DNA of 9,303 nt from Gemmatimonadota bacterium (GCA_009845645.1 VXZF01000579.1:1-9303); one strand, 5' to 3'. Positions 1 through 6,661 are shown, numbered from the stretch's first letter. Made by a program: numbers and translations. Notes: a model not told the origin generated them from the letters alone.

Positions 1-1
1 C

Positions 2-91
2 CGGCGTGCGGGTCGGCGTTGGGATGACAAGGTGTTCCACTGTCGCCGGGCGTCGTCCAGTGGGGTGGCGATTGAGGTGTGGGGGATGTAG
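2..91 (+). CDS. Possible C-terminal end of an upstream gene (partial)
   Basis: The frame is open from the window edge to a TAG at 89-91 and encodes 29 residues ending in GVAIEVWGM. The composition (hydrophobic residues alternating with charged ones, then a terminal Trp-Gly-Met) looks plausible for a protein end, but it is too short to assign to a family. If real, it stops 24 bp before the regulator start, the same spacing as between the regulator and the next gene, which would place the regulator inside a longer operon. That would fit the lack of a recognisable promoter in 1-115. It could equally be a chance open frame in GC-rich DNA. Confidence 0.3.
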   Translation, partial: RRAGRRWDDKVFHCRRASSSGVAIEVWGM

Positions 92-115
92 GACTACCTC
101 CTAAGCGTCGAAAGT

Positions 116-3100
116 ATGAGTATGAGCGACCTATCCTTTGAGCACGTGCTGAGCAGCCAGTACACGGTCTTTGATGGGCTGGCTGGGATGCACGTGGAAG
201 ATATCTACCAAGATCGCCAGGGCTTTCTCTGGATCGCCACGGCCGACGGCGGCGTCAGCCGATTCGACAGTGCTCGGTTCGATACATTTGGCCTTAAGGA
301 CGGTCTGCCCAATCTGACGGTCATGGCCATTGCCGAGGATGCGGACGGGTGGCTTTTGTTCGGCACGTTCGGTGGGGGGCTTGCTGCGTACGACGGGCGC
401 GACTTTCAGGTGTACACCACTGAGCACGGCCTGCCTTCCAACGAGATTTTGGGTCTGCAAGCTCAGCCGGATGGTTCGATTGTGGTGTTGACTAGCACGG
501 GCGTGGCTTGGTTTGTCGAGGGCCGCTGCGTAAAGTGCATAACCGACGTTGGTGGCCAACCTTTGGAGCGGGTGTACGATATGGCTACCGATGTGGCTGG
601 TACTACTTGGCTGGCGACAGTGGGTCAAGGTATCATCAGCTTAGATGGGCAGCGCATAGGTATTGGGAACCAAATAATCCAATGGCCTTGGAAATTCGCC
701 CAAGACTCCTCTGGCCATCTATGGATCGCCTTCCGTTACACGGGTACTGAAGCCTCGATCGGTTGCTACAATCCGAGCGATGAGCAGTTTGCGTTCATTA
801 GCGTGGGCCATGGAGCCGATAGAGCCGCGCAGAACGGGACGCGACACGTGAGGGTCGATAAGAGGGGTTGGCTCTGGTTAACCCACCGTGGCGTAATGGT
901 ACACGACGGGCAAGAGTGGTATCCCTTTTCTGCTTCCTTACCGGATATTGACTTTTCGGATACGCGTCTTACGTACGAGGATCGCGAGGGCAATATCTGG
1001 ATCGGGCTTTGGGGCGGTGGACTGATTTTTTGTGACCCGACTAGTATCCGGCGCTACACCGAAGTCGACGGCTTGCCTGACCGCGAGATTCGTCGCTTGG
1101 GCGAAGACCATGAGGGTCGGATGTGGATCGGTACGATGGGGGGTATGGCCTACATGGAAGACGGCCAGATCCTCCCGGTGGGCCCCCGTGAAATCGTCTC
1201 GGCGATGGTAGTGGATGGCCAGGGGCAGGTCTGGAGCGGTGGGGACGCGGGCAAAGTGTTCAGATGGGAGGGGCAAACGCCGCAAATGATCGCAGTGGCC
1301 GAAGATCCCCACTCTGGGGAAATCTCGGGGTTGTGCGAAGATGGGCAAGGGCGTATATGGGCCGCTGAGCTTATGGGCCGCCTCGGCTGGATAGAGCAAA
1401 ATCGCTTCACCCCTCTCACCGGTTGGATGTTTGAAGAATGCCGCGCCCTATTGCAAGACCAGAATGGAGTATTCTGGGTTAGTTCGTACGGAATGATACC
1501 GGCGCTCTACTATTACGAGGACGGTCAGTTCCGCCCAGCGGAAGTGGCCGAGACGGAAACCATCGCCTATGTCAACGTCTTGTGGGAGCACGCAAATACC
1601 CTGTGGATAGGCACGGCCAAGGGGCTTTTTGCCCTTGATCTCGCGTCGCGGAAGGTGCGCCATTTTACGGCCGAACAGTTTGGGCTGTCGGCCAATGGTA
1701 TCTTGGCGCTGACAGTCGATCCGCAGGGCAATATCTGGATGGGTACCAGCGGTGGCGGGATCCTCCGCTACGATGGCCAGACCTTCCAAAGCATCCGCTT
1801 GGGGCCATCCGCCCTCGAAAACAAGGTCGAAGCCGTCCTGTGCGACCGGCGCGGGCGGCTGTGGTTTGGCACGCGGGCGGGGCTGGTTTCCTACCAGCCG
1901 GGACACACGCTGCCGCTGTTAGTGATCCGCGAGGTGATGGCTGGCACGATCTTGGCCGCGCCCGAAGCCGTATCCTGCCCAGAGAGCACTCCGGAAATCC
2001 GCATTCGCTTCCAAGGTATCAGCTTCCGCACCGGCGCGGGTCAGATGCGCTACAGCCACCGCTTGTTAGGCCACGATCCGACGGAATCGTGGAGTGCGTT
2101 TGCGGCGGCCAATACGGTCGCATACAATGCCTTGCCGGTGGGCGAGTATCGCTTTGAGGTGCGGACGATGGACCGCGATGGCCTGCTGTCCGAGGTCGCT
2201 AGCTTAGAGATTCAGATCCTCCCCGACGCCAAAACTGAACGCATTCACGCCCTTGAAAGCGTCTTGCGGGCGACCGACCACGTCGTGCACAGCCAGAGTT
2301 GGGCCATGCGCCAGGTGATGGAGCAGACCGTACGGGTCGCCGAGACCGCGATGACCGTGCTGGTGTTAGGCGAGACCGGCACCGGCAAGGGCTTACTGGC
2401 GCAGACCATCCACGAGACAAGCACCCGCCGCAAGCGGCCTTTCATCCAAGTCAATTGCGGGGCGCTGCCGGCCGGGTTGGTCGAAAGCGAGTTGTTTGGC
2501 CACGAGAAGGGTGCCTTTACCGGCGCGGCGAGCCGTCAACTCGGCCGCTTTGAACTGGCCGATGGCGGTACGCTCTTTCTGGACGAAATCGGCGATTTGC
2601 CGTTGGAGTCTCAGCGGGTGCTGCTGCACATCTTAGAGGAGAGTGCCCTGACTCGCGTCGGCGGTCAGCAGCCTGTGAGTGTAGATGTGCGGGTCATTGC
2701 GGCGACCAACCGCGACTTGCGGCAGGCCATCCAAGAAGGCACGTTCCGCGAAGATCTATTCTACCGCCTGAGTGTCTTCACCTTAGAGCTTCCGCCGCTG
2801 CGGCAGCGGCAAGAGGATCTCCCGGCTTTGGCGGCGCATTTTGCCGAGCGGTATGCCCAGCACCTGCGGCGTCCGGTGCCGACTATAGACGAGGGGGTGG
2901 TGGCGCACTTGCAGGGGTATGCTTGGCCGGGGAATGTGCGGGAGTTGGAGCACCTGATCAACAGGGCGGTTTTGCTGTGCGAGGACGGGGTGATCCGCGT
3001 TGGTGATTTGCTGCTGCCGTCGGTTGGACGGCGGGCTGGCGATGCGGTGCCACCCGCGCCAGCGGCTGGCGAAGGCTTGGACGAAAAGCAGCAGCTTGTG

Positions 3101-3235
3101 GAGGCGCTGCAAGCGACCAACTGGATGATCTATGGCGAGCGGGGTGCGGCGCGCTTGTTGGGTATGAACCCAGAGAAGCTGCGCTATCGCATGAGGAAAT
3201 ACGGGTTGCGCCGACCGAAGACATCATATGAATAG
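116..3235 (+). CDS. Reg_prop/Y_Y_Y sensor fused to sigma-54 activator (AAA+, Fis HTH)
   Basis: This is a predicted one-component transcription activator of sigma-54 RNA polymerase. Residues about 20-605 carry fourteen blades with the Reg_prop signature (D..G.LWIGT..GG...D; for example at 27, 283, 325 and 571), enough for two seven-bladed propellers. A Y_Y_Y Ig-like domain follows at about 640-700. The AAA+ domain (about 722-960) has Walker A GETGTGKG at 752-759, the sigma-54 contact loop GAFTGA at 799-804, Walker B GGTLFLDEIGD at 817-827, the arginine-finger segment FREDLFYRL at 877-885 and WPGNVRELEHL from 937. A Pro/Ala-rich linker leads to a Fis-type HTH at about 994-1036. In hybrid two-component sensors, the propeller/Y_Y_Y half is periplasmic and followed by a membrane helix and a kinase. 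Here there is no signal peptide, membrane helix, kinase or receiver, so sensing is inferred to be cytoplasmic. ATG 116 or 122 could start it; neither has a good ribosome site. The next gene begins 24 bp downstream. Confidence 0.96.
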   Translation: MSMSDLSFEHVLSSQYTVFDGLAGMHVEDIYQDRQGFLWIATADGGVSRFDSARFDTFGLKDGLPNLTVMAIAEDADGWLLFGTFGGGLAAYDGRDFQVYTTEHGLPSNEILGLQAQPDGSIVVLTSTGVAWFVEGRCVKCITDVGGQPLERVYDMATDVAGTTWLATVGQGIISLDGQRIGIGNQIIQWPWKFAQDSSGHLWIAFRYTGTEASIGCYNPSDEQFAFISVGHGADRAAQNGTRHVRVDKRGWLWLTHRGVMVHDGQEWYPFSASLPDIDFSDTRLTYEDREGNIWIGLWGGGLIFCDPTSIRRYTEVDGLPDREIRRLGEDHEGRMWIGTMGGMAYMEDGQILPVGPREIVSAMVVDGQGQVWSGGDAGKVFRWEGQTPQMIAVAEDPHSGEISGLCEDGQGRIWAAELMGRLGWIEQNRFTPLTGWMFEECRALLQDQNGVFWVSSYGMIPALYYYEDGQFRPAEVAETETIAYVNVLWEHANTLWIGTAKGLFALDLASRKVRHFTAEQFGLSANGILALTVDPQGNIWMGTSGGGILRYDGQTFQSIRLGPSALENKVEAVLCDRRGRLWFGTRAGLVSYQPGHTLPLLVIREVMAGTILAAPEAVSCPESTPEIRIRFQGISFRTGAGQMRYSHRLLGHDPTESWSAFAAANTVAYNALPVGEYRFEVRTMDRDGLLSEVASLEIQILPDAKTERIHALESVLRATDHVVHSQSWAMRQVMEQTVRVAETAMTVLVLGETGTGKGLLAQTIHETSTRRKRPFIQVNCGALPAGLVESELFGHEKGAFTGAASRQLGRFELADGGTLFLDEIGDLPLESQRVLLHILEESALTRVGGQQPVSVDVRVIAATNRDLRQAIQEGTFREDLFYRLSVFTLELPPLRQRQEDLPALAAHFAERYAQHLRRPVPTIDEGVVAHLQGYAWPGNVRELEHLINRAVLLCEDGVIRVGDLLLPSVGRRAGDAVPPAPAAGEGLDEKQQLVEALQATNWMIYGERGAARLLGMNPEKLRYRMRKYGLRRPKTSYE

Positions 3236-3259
3236 ATCTCTTATGCAAGGAGTCACATT

Positions 3260-4228
3260 ATGAATTATCGATCCCTACTGATCGTCTGTTTGGCAACGCT
3301 GGGGCTGGCCGGCGCTGGCTGGGGGCAAGCCGACGGCAAAATCGCATTTCTCTCCTACCGCGAGAACTACGAGAATCCCCGAGATATATGGGTCCGGGAT
3401 GTGTGGATTATGAATGCGGATGGGAGCGACCCCGTGAACCTAACCCAAGGACAGTATTGCGCTAGCCCGATTTGGTCCCCAGATGGCACGAAGATCGCCT
3501 ATTCCGCCACTGGTGACGATTATTCCGGTAGGTACATTTGGGTGGTAGATGCCGACGGCGGCAATCGAAAGCAGCTAACAGACGATATTGAGAAAGTAGG
3601 CCCTAACAGTGCAGATGATCTGTTTTGGTCTGAAGACGGAAGTAGCATTTACTACCATGTGTGGGACCGCTCTGAGCTGGTCGCCGTGGCACTGGACGGC
3701 AGTGGCTCCGCAATTATGGAATGGACAGAGGCGGCTTTGCTACTCCGTCGCTTCTGGGATCGCCGCAATTTTTCTCTAGACGGAACTAAACGAGCCTCCA
3801 CCGTCTTGCTGCGTGGTGACGAATATGAACAAGCTCTCCTCGTTATGGCCAGCGAAGACTGGAAGATGACCAGTAAAGACAGGGTCCCGGCCATTCTCCT
3901 GTCCGGCCAACCTGTCGATCTCTTTTTGCGGGATTACGGCGATTCTTGGATCTATACTGGTTTTCCCCTTACTTGGGCACCCAACGGCACGAGAGTAGCC
4001 TTCACTTCATACACCATTCTCAGCAGCACGGACACTTCTTATTCCTTCACCGGCGATGGGGAGATTTGGGCTGTCGATATAGACGGGGGCCACTTGGTCA
4101 ATCTGACCAACGGTTTGGGCGGAGAATATCCCATTTGGCAACCTGTCGTCCCCTCTGCTACTGCTACAAGCGTCGAGGTCCAGTCGTGGGGACGGATCAA
4201 ATCGCTGCTTTCAACAGGTGCCCGTTAA
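3260..4228 (+). CDS. Secreted TolB/PD40-like beta-propeller protein
   Basis: The 322-residue product begins with a Sec signal peptide (hydrophobic core at residues 5-19, probable cleavage after GQA at 24), so it is likely periplasmic or exported. The rest shows degenerate PD40/TolB-type blades: IWVRDVWIMNADGSDPVNLT near 45-65, PIWSPDGTKIAYS at 70-82, IWVVDADGGNRKQLT near 97, LTWAPNGTRVAFTS at 237-250 and EIWAVDIDGG...NLT near 270. The N-terminal domain of true TolB is absent, so it is not a Tol-Pal component by architecture and its ligand cannot be told. The C-terminus carries a short tail, SVEVQSWGRIKSLL, after the last blade. An AAGGAG ribosome site at 3247-3252 supports ATG 3260. The 24-bp gap after the sigma-54 regulator suggests one operon. 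It might be a partner or accessory of the circuit, but that is inference from position only. Confidence 0.88.
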   Translation: MNYRSLLIVCLATLGLAGAGWGQADGKIAFLSYRENYENPRDIWVRDVWIMNADGSDPVNLTQGQYCASPIWSPDGTKIAYSATGDDYSGRYIWVVDADGGNRKQLTDDIEKVGPNSADDLFWSEDGSSIYYHVWDRSELVAVALDGSGSAIMEWTEAALLLRRFWDRRNFSLDGTKRASTVLLRGDEYEQALLVMASEDWKMTSKDRVPAILLSGQPVDLFLRDYGDSWIYTGFPLTWAPNGTRVAFTSYTILSSTDTSYSFTGDGEIWAVDIDGGHLVNLTNGLGGEYPIWQPVVPSATATSVEVQSWGRIKSLLSTGAR

Positions 4229-4239
4229 TGGCCCCTCGT

Positions 4240-4271
4240 GCGTAGGGGTGGCGTGCAAGCCACCCCTACGC
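4240..4271. repeat. Perfect 13-bp inverted repeat after the TolB-like gene
   Basis: GCGTAGGGGTGGC (4240-4252) and GCCACCCCTACGC (4259-4271) are exact reverse complements around a six-base loop, and a T-G wobble plus two more pairs extend the stem to 16 bp (4237-4274). It starts a few bases after the stop codon of the 3260-4228 gene. It is followed only by CCTTTCTGTT, not a real U-tract, so it may be a weak terminator, an mRNA 3'-end stabiliser or a member of a dispersed palindromic (REP-like) family. GTAGGGG-type palindromes of this kind recur in intergenic regions of environmental bacteria; that comparison is from memory. Confidence 0.7.
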
Positions 4272-4348
4272 GCGCCTTTCTGTTCCAACCCCGTCTTATC
4301 GTTCCACAAGCGCAAAATCCAAAAGTAATCGCTACCCGAATCGGTCAA

Positions 4349-4403
4349 CACGGAAAGTCGTGGAAAGCCACGAAAAATCGTGTGCGGTCCACGGAAAGTC
4401 GTG
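4349..4403. promoter_or_regulatory. Three CACG-N6-CGTG dyads, candidate enhancer (UAS) array
   Basis: Three copies of the dyad CACG-N6-CGTG lie at 4349-4362 (spacer GAAAGT), 4369-4382 (spacer AAAAAT) and 4390-4403 (spacer GAAAGT; arms extend to CCACG/CGTGG at 4389-4404). Copies one and three belong to an exact 18-bp direct repeat, CACGGAAAGTCGTGGAAA (4349-4366 and 4390-4407). Starts are 20 and 21 bp apart, about two helical turns, so all three face the same side of the DNA. Their centres lie about 155-196 bp upstream of the predicted sigma-54 start site, a normal distance for activator binding sites. Binding by the Fis-type HTH protein encoded at 116-3235 is an inference. The alternative is a non-regulatory dispersed CACGGAAAG-type repeat. 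Confidence 0.5.
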
Positions 4404-4477
4404 GAAAATTTTGTGCTGACGGCTGAGGCTGCGGATCATCGAAAGACTCGTCTCATATTTTAAGTGTTCTATTTTTC

Positions 4478-4510
4478 AATCCTTTAGGTCGATCCTAAAG
4501 GATTTTTTAT
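4478..4510 (+). terminator. Rho-independent terminator
   Basis: A perfect 11-bp stem, AATCCTTTAGG (4478-4488) with CCTAAAGGATT (4494-4504), closes on the five-base loop TCGAT and runs directly into TTTTAT (4505-4510; the stem's last two T's add to the tract). This is a textbook intrinsic terminator on the + strand; the other side lacks a T-tract. It lies 250 bp beyond the TolB-like gene and only 15 bp upstream of the -24 element, so it would keep read-through of the upstream operon out of the sigma-54 promoter region. Confidence 0.85.
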
Positions 4511-4525
4511 TCAAGGTATGGTACA

Positions 4526-4542
4526 TGGCACGGAATGTGCTT
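4526..4542 (+). promoter_or_regulatory. Sigma-54 (-24/-12) promoter
   Basis: TGGCACGGAATGTGCT (4526-4541) matches the sigma-54 consensus TGGCACG-N4-TTGCW at every position but one. The invariant GG (4527-4528) and GC (4539-4540) are separated by exactly 10 bp, as required. Transcription would begin near 4551, leaving a leader of about 50 nt before ATG 4604. No competing sigma-70-type promoter is obvious here. The regulator encoded at 116-3235 has the GAFTGA loop that contacts sigma-54, which makes the presence of this promoter class in the same locus coherent. The promoter call is from sequence only. Confidence 0.68.
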
Positions 4543-4591
4543 ATGTCTCCTCAGCCGCGTCCCGTATGGTCGCTCCTCAAACCCCAACAGA

Positions 4592-4599
4592 AGAGGAAA
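4592..4599 (+). promoter_or_regulatory. Ribosome binding site deciding the thioredoxin-gene start
   Basis: AGAGGAAA lies four bases before ATG 4604 (GGA six bases before). The frame stays open upstream to ATG 4535, but that codon sits inside the -12 promoter element and upstream of the predicted transcription start. ATG 4604 also places a signal peptide directly at the N-terminus. Confidence 0.7.
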
Positions 4600-4603
4600 T
4601 CTG

Positions 4604-6628
4604 ATGAACGTATATTCCGCTGCCCTAATAGCCCTGAGTCTCTATCTAACCGCAGCAAGTGCTCAAAACCAGCTCCGCGCCGCAATCGTCACCGGCGAAG
4701 TCCACAACGCTCCGTCGCGGGAAATCGAATTCCGCCACGAACCCCTACTCGCTCCCGGACCGTCCCAACACTACATCGCCTTGGACGAGCAAAACCGCTT
4801 TGCCCTCCTCTTGAACATTCCCAAGGGAATTTTGGTCACCGGGCATTACGAAGATGAGCACAGCATCCCTTTCTTTGTCGAACCCGGCGATAGCCTACAC
4901 GCGGTCGTAACCTTCGCTGAGGTGGCGGAGGCCGACTCTGCGGCGGTAGTGGAATCTGACAGTTTGCACAGTGCAGTTTCCTCTTACTCCCTGACTTTTA
5001 ACGGCCGGGGTGCGGATAACAATCACTTCTTAGCCGAGTTCTGGCCTCAACATCATGCCTTTGAATCCGACTATGCGCTCTATGCGCTGGAGCCCGAGGC
5101 GTTTGCCCGCCAAGTCGAACAGTGGCGTCAGGATGAGTTTGCCTTGCTAGCTGAGGGAAGAGAAAAATACGCTCTTTCTCCAGGGTTCATCGACTATATG
5201 ACGACCTTTTTCAACTACAAGTGGGCCGACAAGACGGTTTCCTATCCTGAGTTTTCGTTTGAAAACGGCCGACGGACACGCCGAATAAGCCCCGACGGCT
5301 CCCACAGAAGAGAGGTTCCTCCGAACTACTACGACTTCCTGCAGGAAATTCCATTGATAGATGAGAAGGCTATCGGCGTGGGGGAGTATCGCCGGTTTCT
5401 GGTGAATACCCTAGCGTTGGAGGCGAAGTCGGATGGGATGCCTAGACTTTCCGATAGGTACAAGCTGTCGGGTTTGGGTCTGTCGGAATCCGTCCGCACC
5501 CGACTCGATTCCATGCACGACGCAAACCGAAAGCCCAGATTATCACAGATGATCGATTTGTCGGGTTTGGGTCTGTCCGAGTCATCCCAAGCCCAACTTG
5601 ATTCCATGTACGAAGATCCCAAAGAGATCAGGGCATCCGAAAAGGCCGCTTGGTTGGGATTGGAGTTATCGCCCGCCGCCCTAGCTGAACTCGACGCTTA
5701 TGAGAATCATAGTACGTTTATCAGAGATACCACGAAAGTCGATACGACGGGCGGGAAGTTGACCTTCCATTTGCCAGAGGAAAAAAACAAAGAGTGGTAC
5801 GAATACGTAAACAATCGTCCGCTATCGGCAAGGGTTGACATGGCGAGTTTAGAATTATCGCCGACCATCCAAACCCAACTCGATTCCATGTTCCAAAATC
5901 GCAAACCGCTCAAGCTATCCCAAAGGATTGACTTAGCGGCCTTGGGTCTGTCGCCAGCCAGCCAAGCCCGACTCGACTCCATCTTTGCCGGACCGAGTTT
6001 TCCAGTCCTTATGGGCTTTTCAGAACGATACGACCTCGCCAAGCAAAAACTGCAAGGGCGAGTACTCTACTGGTTTCTCGCCGGAGAGTTAAGGATTGGA
6101 ATTAAGTGGGGCTGCGAAGCCTATGTGGATGCTCGCTGGCAATCCTTTGAGGAGAGCAATCCCTTCCCCGAATACACCGAGGTCCTCCAAGCGGAAATGA
6201 ACAAGACCCTAGTCCTACAACCGGGGCAACCCGCTCCCGATTTTACCCTCAATGATCCCGACGGCCAACCCGTATCGCTGAGCCAGTTCAAGGGCAAGGT
6301 GGTCTTGATGGATTTTTGGGCGAGTTGGTGCGGACCGTGCATCGGCGATTTGGGAGACCTTCGCAAGATCAAGGAACGGATGGCCGGTCAGCCGATGGTC
6401 TTCCTCAACGTCTCATTGGACGCGAATGAAGGAGCTTGGAAGAGGGCCATTGCCAAGCACCAGATCCAAGGTGTCCACGTGCGCTCGGACGGCCAAGTAA
6501 CGCAAGCCTATAATGTGTTCGATATCCCTCGGTATTACCTGGTGGATCCCCAAGGGCTGATTGTGGAGGATCGTTTGCGGGTATTTGACGTTGATAAGGT
6601 TGTGGCAAAAATCGAGGAAAACCTGTGA
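4604..6628 (+). CDS. Secreted TlpA/ResA-like thioredoxin protein with 31-residue repeats
   Basis: From ATG 4604 the product is 674 residues. A signal peptide (hydrophobic residues 5-19, cleavage near ASA at 18-20) has no basic residue in its n-region, which is unusual. Residues about 21-110 form a beta-rich segment resembling the N-terminal domain of Bacteroidetes periplasmic thioredoxins. Residues 281-466 hold five copies of a repeat with core GLGLSESSQAQLDSM: copies at 281, 312, 343 (diverged), 407 and 438, with a 31-residue period and a 33-residue insertion before the fourth. The C-terminal AhpC-TSA/thioredoxin domain (about 538-674) has the active-site WCGPC (Cys576, Cys579) and cis-Pro642 in FDIPRYYL. 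Family members reduce or isomerise disulfides outside the cytoplasm. The repeat block has no known role that I recognise; it may be an alpha-helical spacer or binding surface. The gene follows the sigma-54 promoter and is 67 bp upstream of the FG-GAP gene. Confidence 0.94.
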   Translation: MNVYSAALIALSLYLTAASAQNQLRAAIVTGEVHNAPSREIEFRHEPLLAPGPSQHYIALDEQNRFALLLNIPKGILVTGHYEDEHSIPFFVEPGDSLHAVVTFAEVAEADSAAVVESDSLHSAVSSYSLTFNGRGADNNHFLAEFWPQHHAFESDYALYALEPEAFARQVEQWRQDEFALLAEGREKYALSPGFIDYMTTFFNYKWADKTVSYPEFSFENGRRTRRISPDGSHRREVPPNYYDFLQEIPLIDEKAIGVGEYRRFLVNTLALEAKSDGMPRLSDRYKLSGLGLSESVRTRLDSMHDANRKPRLSQMIDLSGLGLSESSQAQLDSMYEDPKEIRASEKAAWLGLELSPAALAELDAYENHSTFIRDTTKVDTTGGKLTFHLPEEKNKEWYEYVNNRPLSARVDMASLELSPTIQTQLDSMFQNRKPLKLSQRIDLAALGLSPASQARLDSIFAGPSFPVLMGFSERYDLAKQKLQGRVLYWFLAGELRIGIKWGCEAYVDARWQSFEESNPFPEYTEVLQAEMNKTLVLQPGQPAPDFTLNDPDGQPVSLSQFKGKVVLMDFWASWCGPCIGDLGDLRKIKERMAGQPMVFLNVSLDANEGAWKRAIAKHQIQGVHVRSDGQVTQAYNVFDIPRYYLVDPQGLIVEDRLRVFDVDKVVAKIEENL

Positions 6629-6650
6629 GAGAGTCGTCCAAGCTCTCACA
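6624..6650. repeat. Inverted repeat over the thioredoxin-gene stop codon
   Basis: TGTGAGAG (6624-6631) and CTCTCACA (6643-6650) are exact reverse complements with an 11-base loop, and the left arm contains the TGA stop. No T-tract follows, so it does not look like a terminator. It could be an mRNA hairpin between two co-transcribed genes, affecting stability or coupling. Confidence 0.5.
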
Positions 6651-6661
6651 ATCACCACACA

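Noticed and set aside
37..63. CCACTG and CAGTGG arms 15 bases apart upstream of the regulator gene, considered as an autoregulatory operator.
   Set aside because: Six-base arms with a long spacer arise by chance in GC-rich DNA, do not match the CACG-N6-CGTG dyads, and overlap a possible upstream coding end.
96..102. ACCTCCT, the complement of a perfect Shine-Dalgarno, considered as the ribosome site of a divergent minus-strand gene.
   Set aside because: No ATG, GTG or TTG follows at a workable distance on the minus strand.
1..115. Sigma-54 promoter for the regulator gene itself.
   Set aside because: No GG-N10-GC core with acceptable flanks is present.
4349..4407. CRISPR array from repeated CACGGAAAG units.
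   Set aside because: Repeats are 18 bp or less, the spacing is only about 20 bp, the middle copy is diverged and no cas gene is near.
4238..4426. Small open frame of 62 codons in the intergenic region.
   Set aside because: It runs through the palindrome and the dyad array, has no ribosome site and has Lys/Arg-rich low-information content.
4535..4603. Longer N-terminus of the thioredoxin-repeat protein starting at ATG 4535.
   Set aside because: That ATG overlaps the -12 promoter element and lies before the predicted transcript start, has no ribosome site, and would bury the signal peptide.
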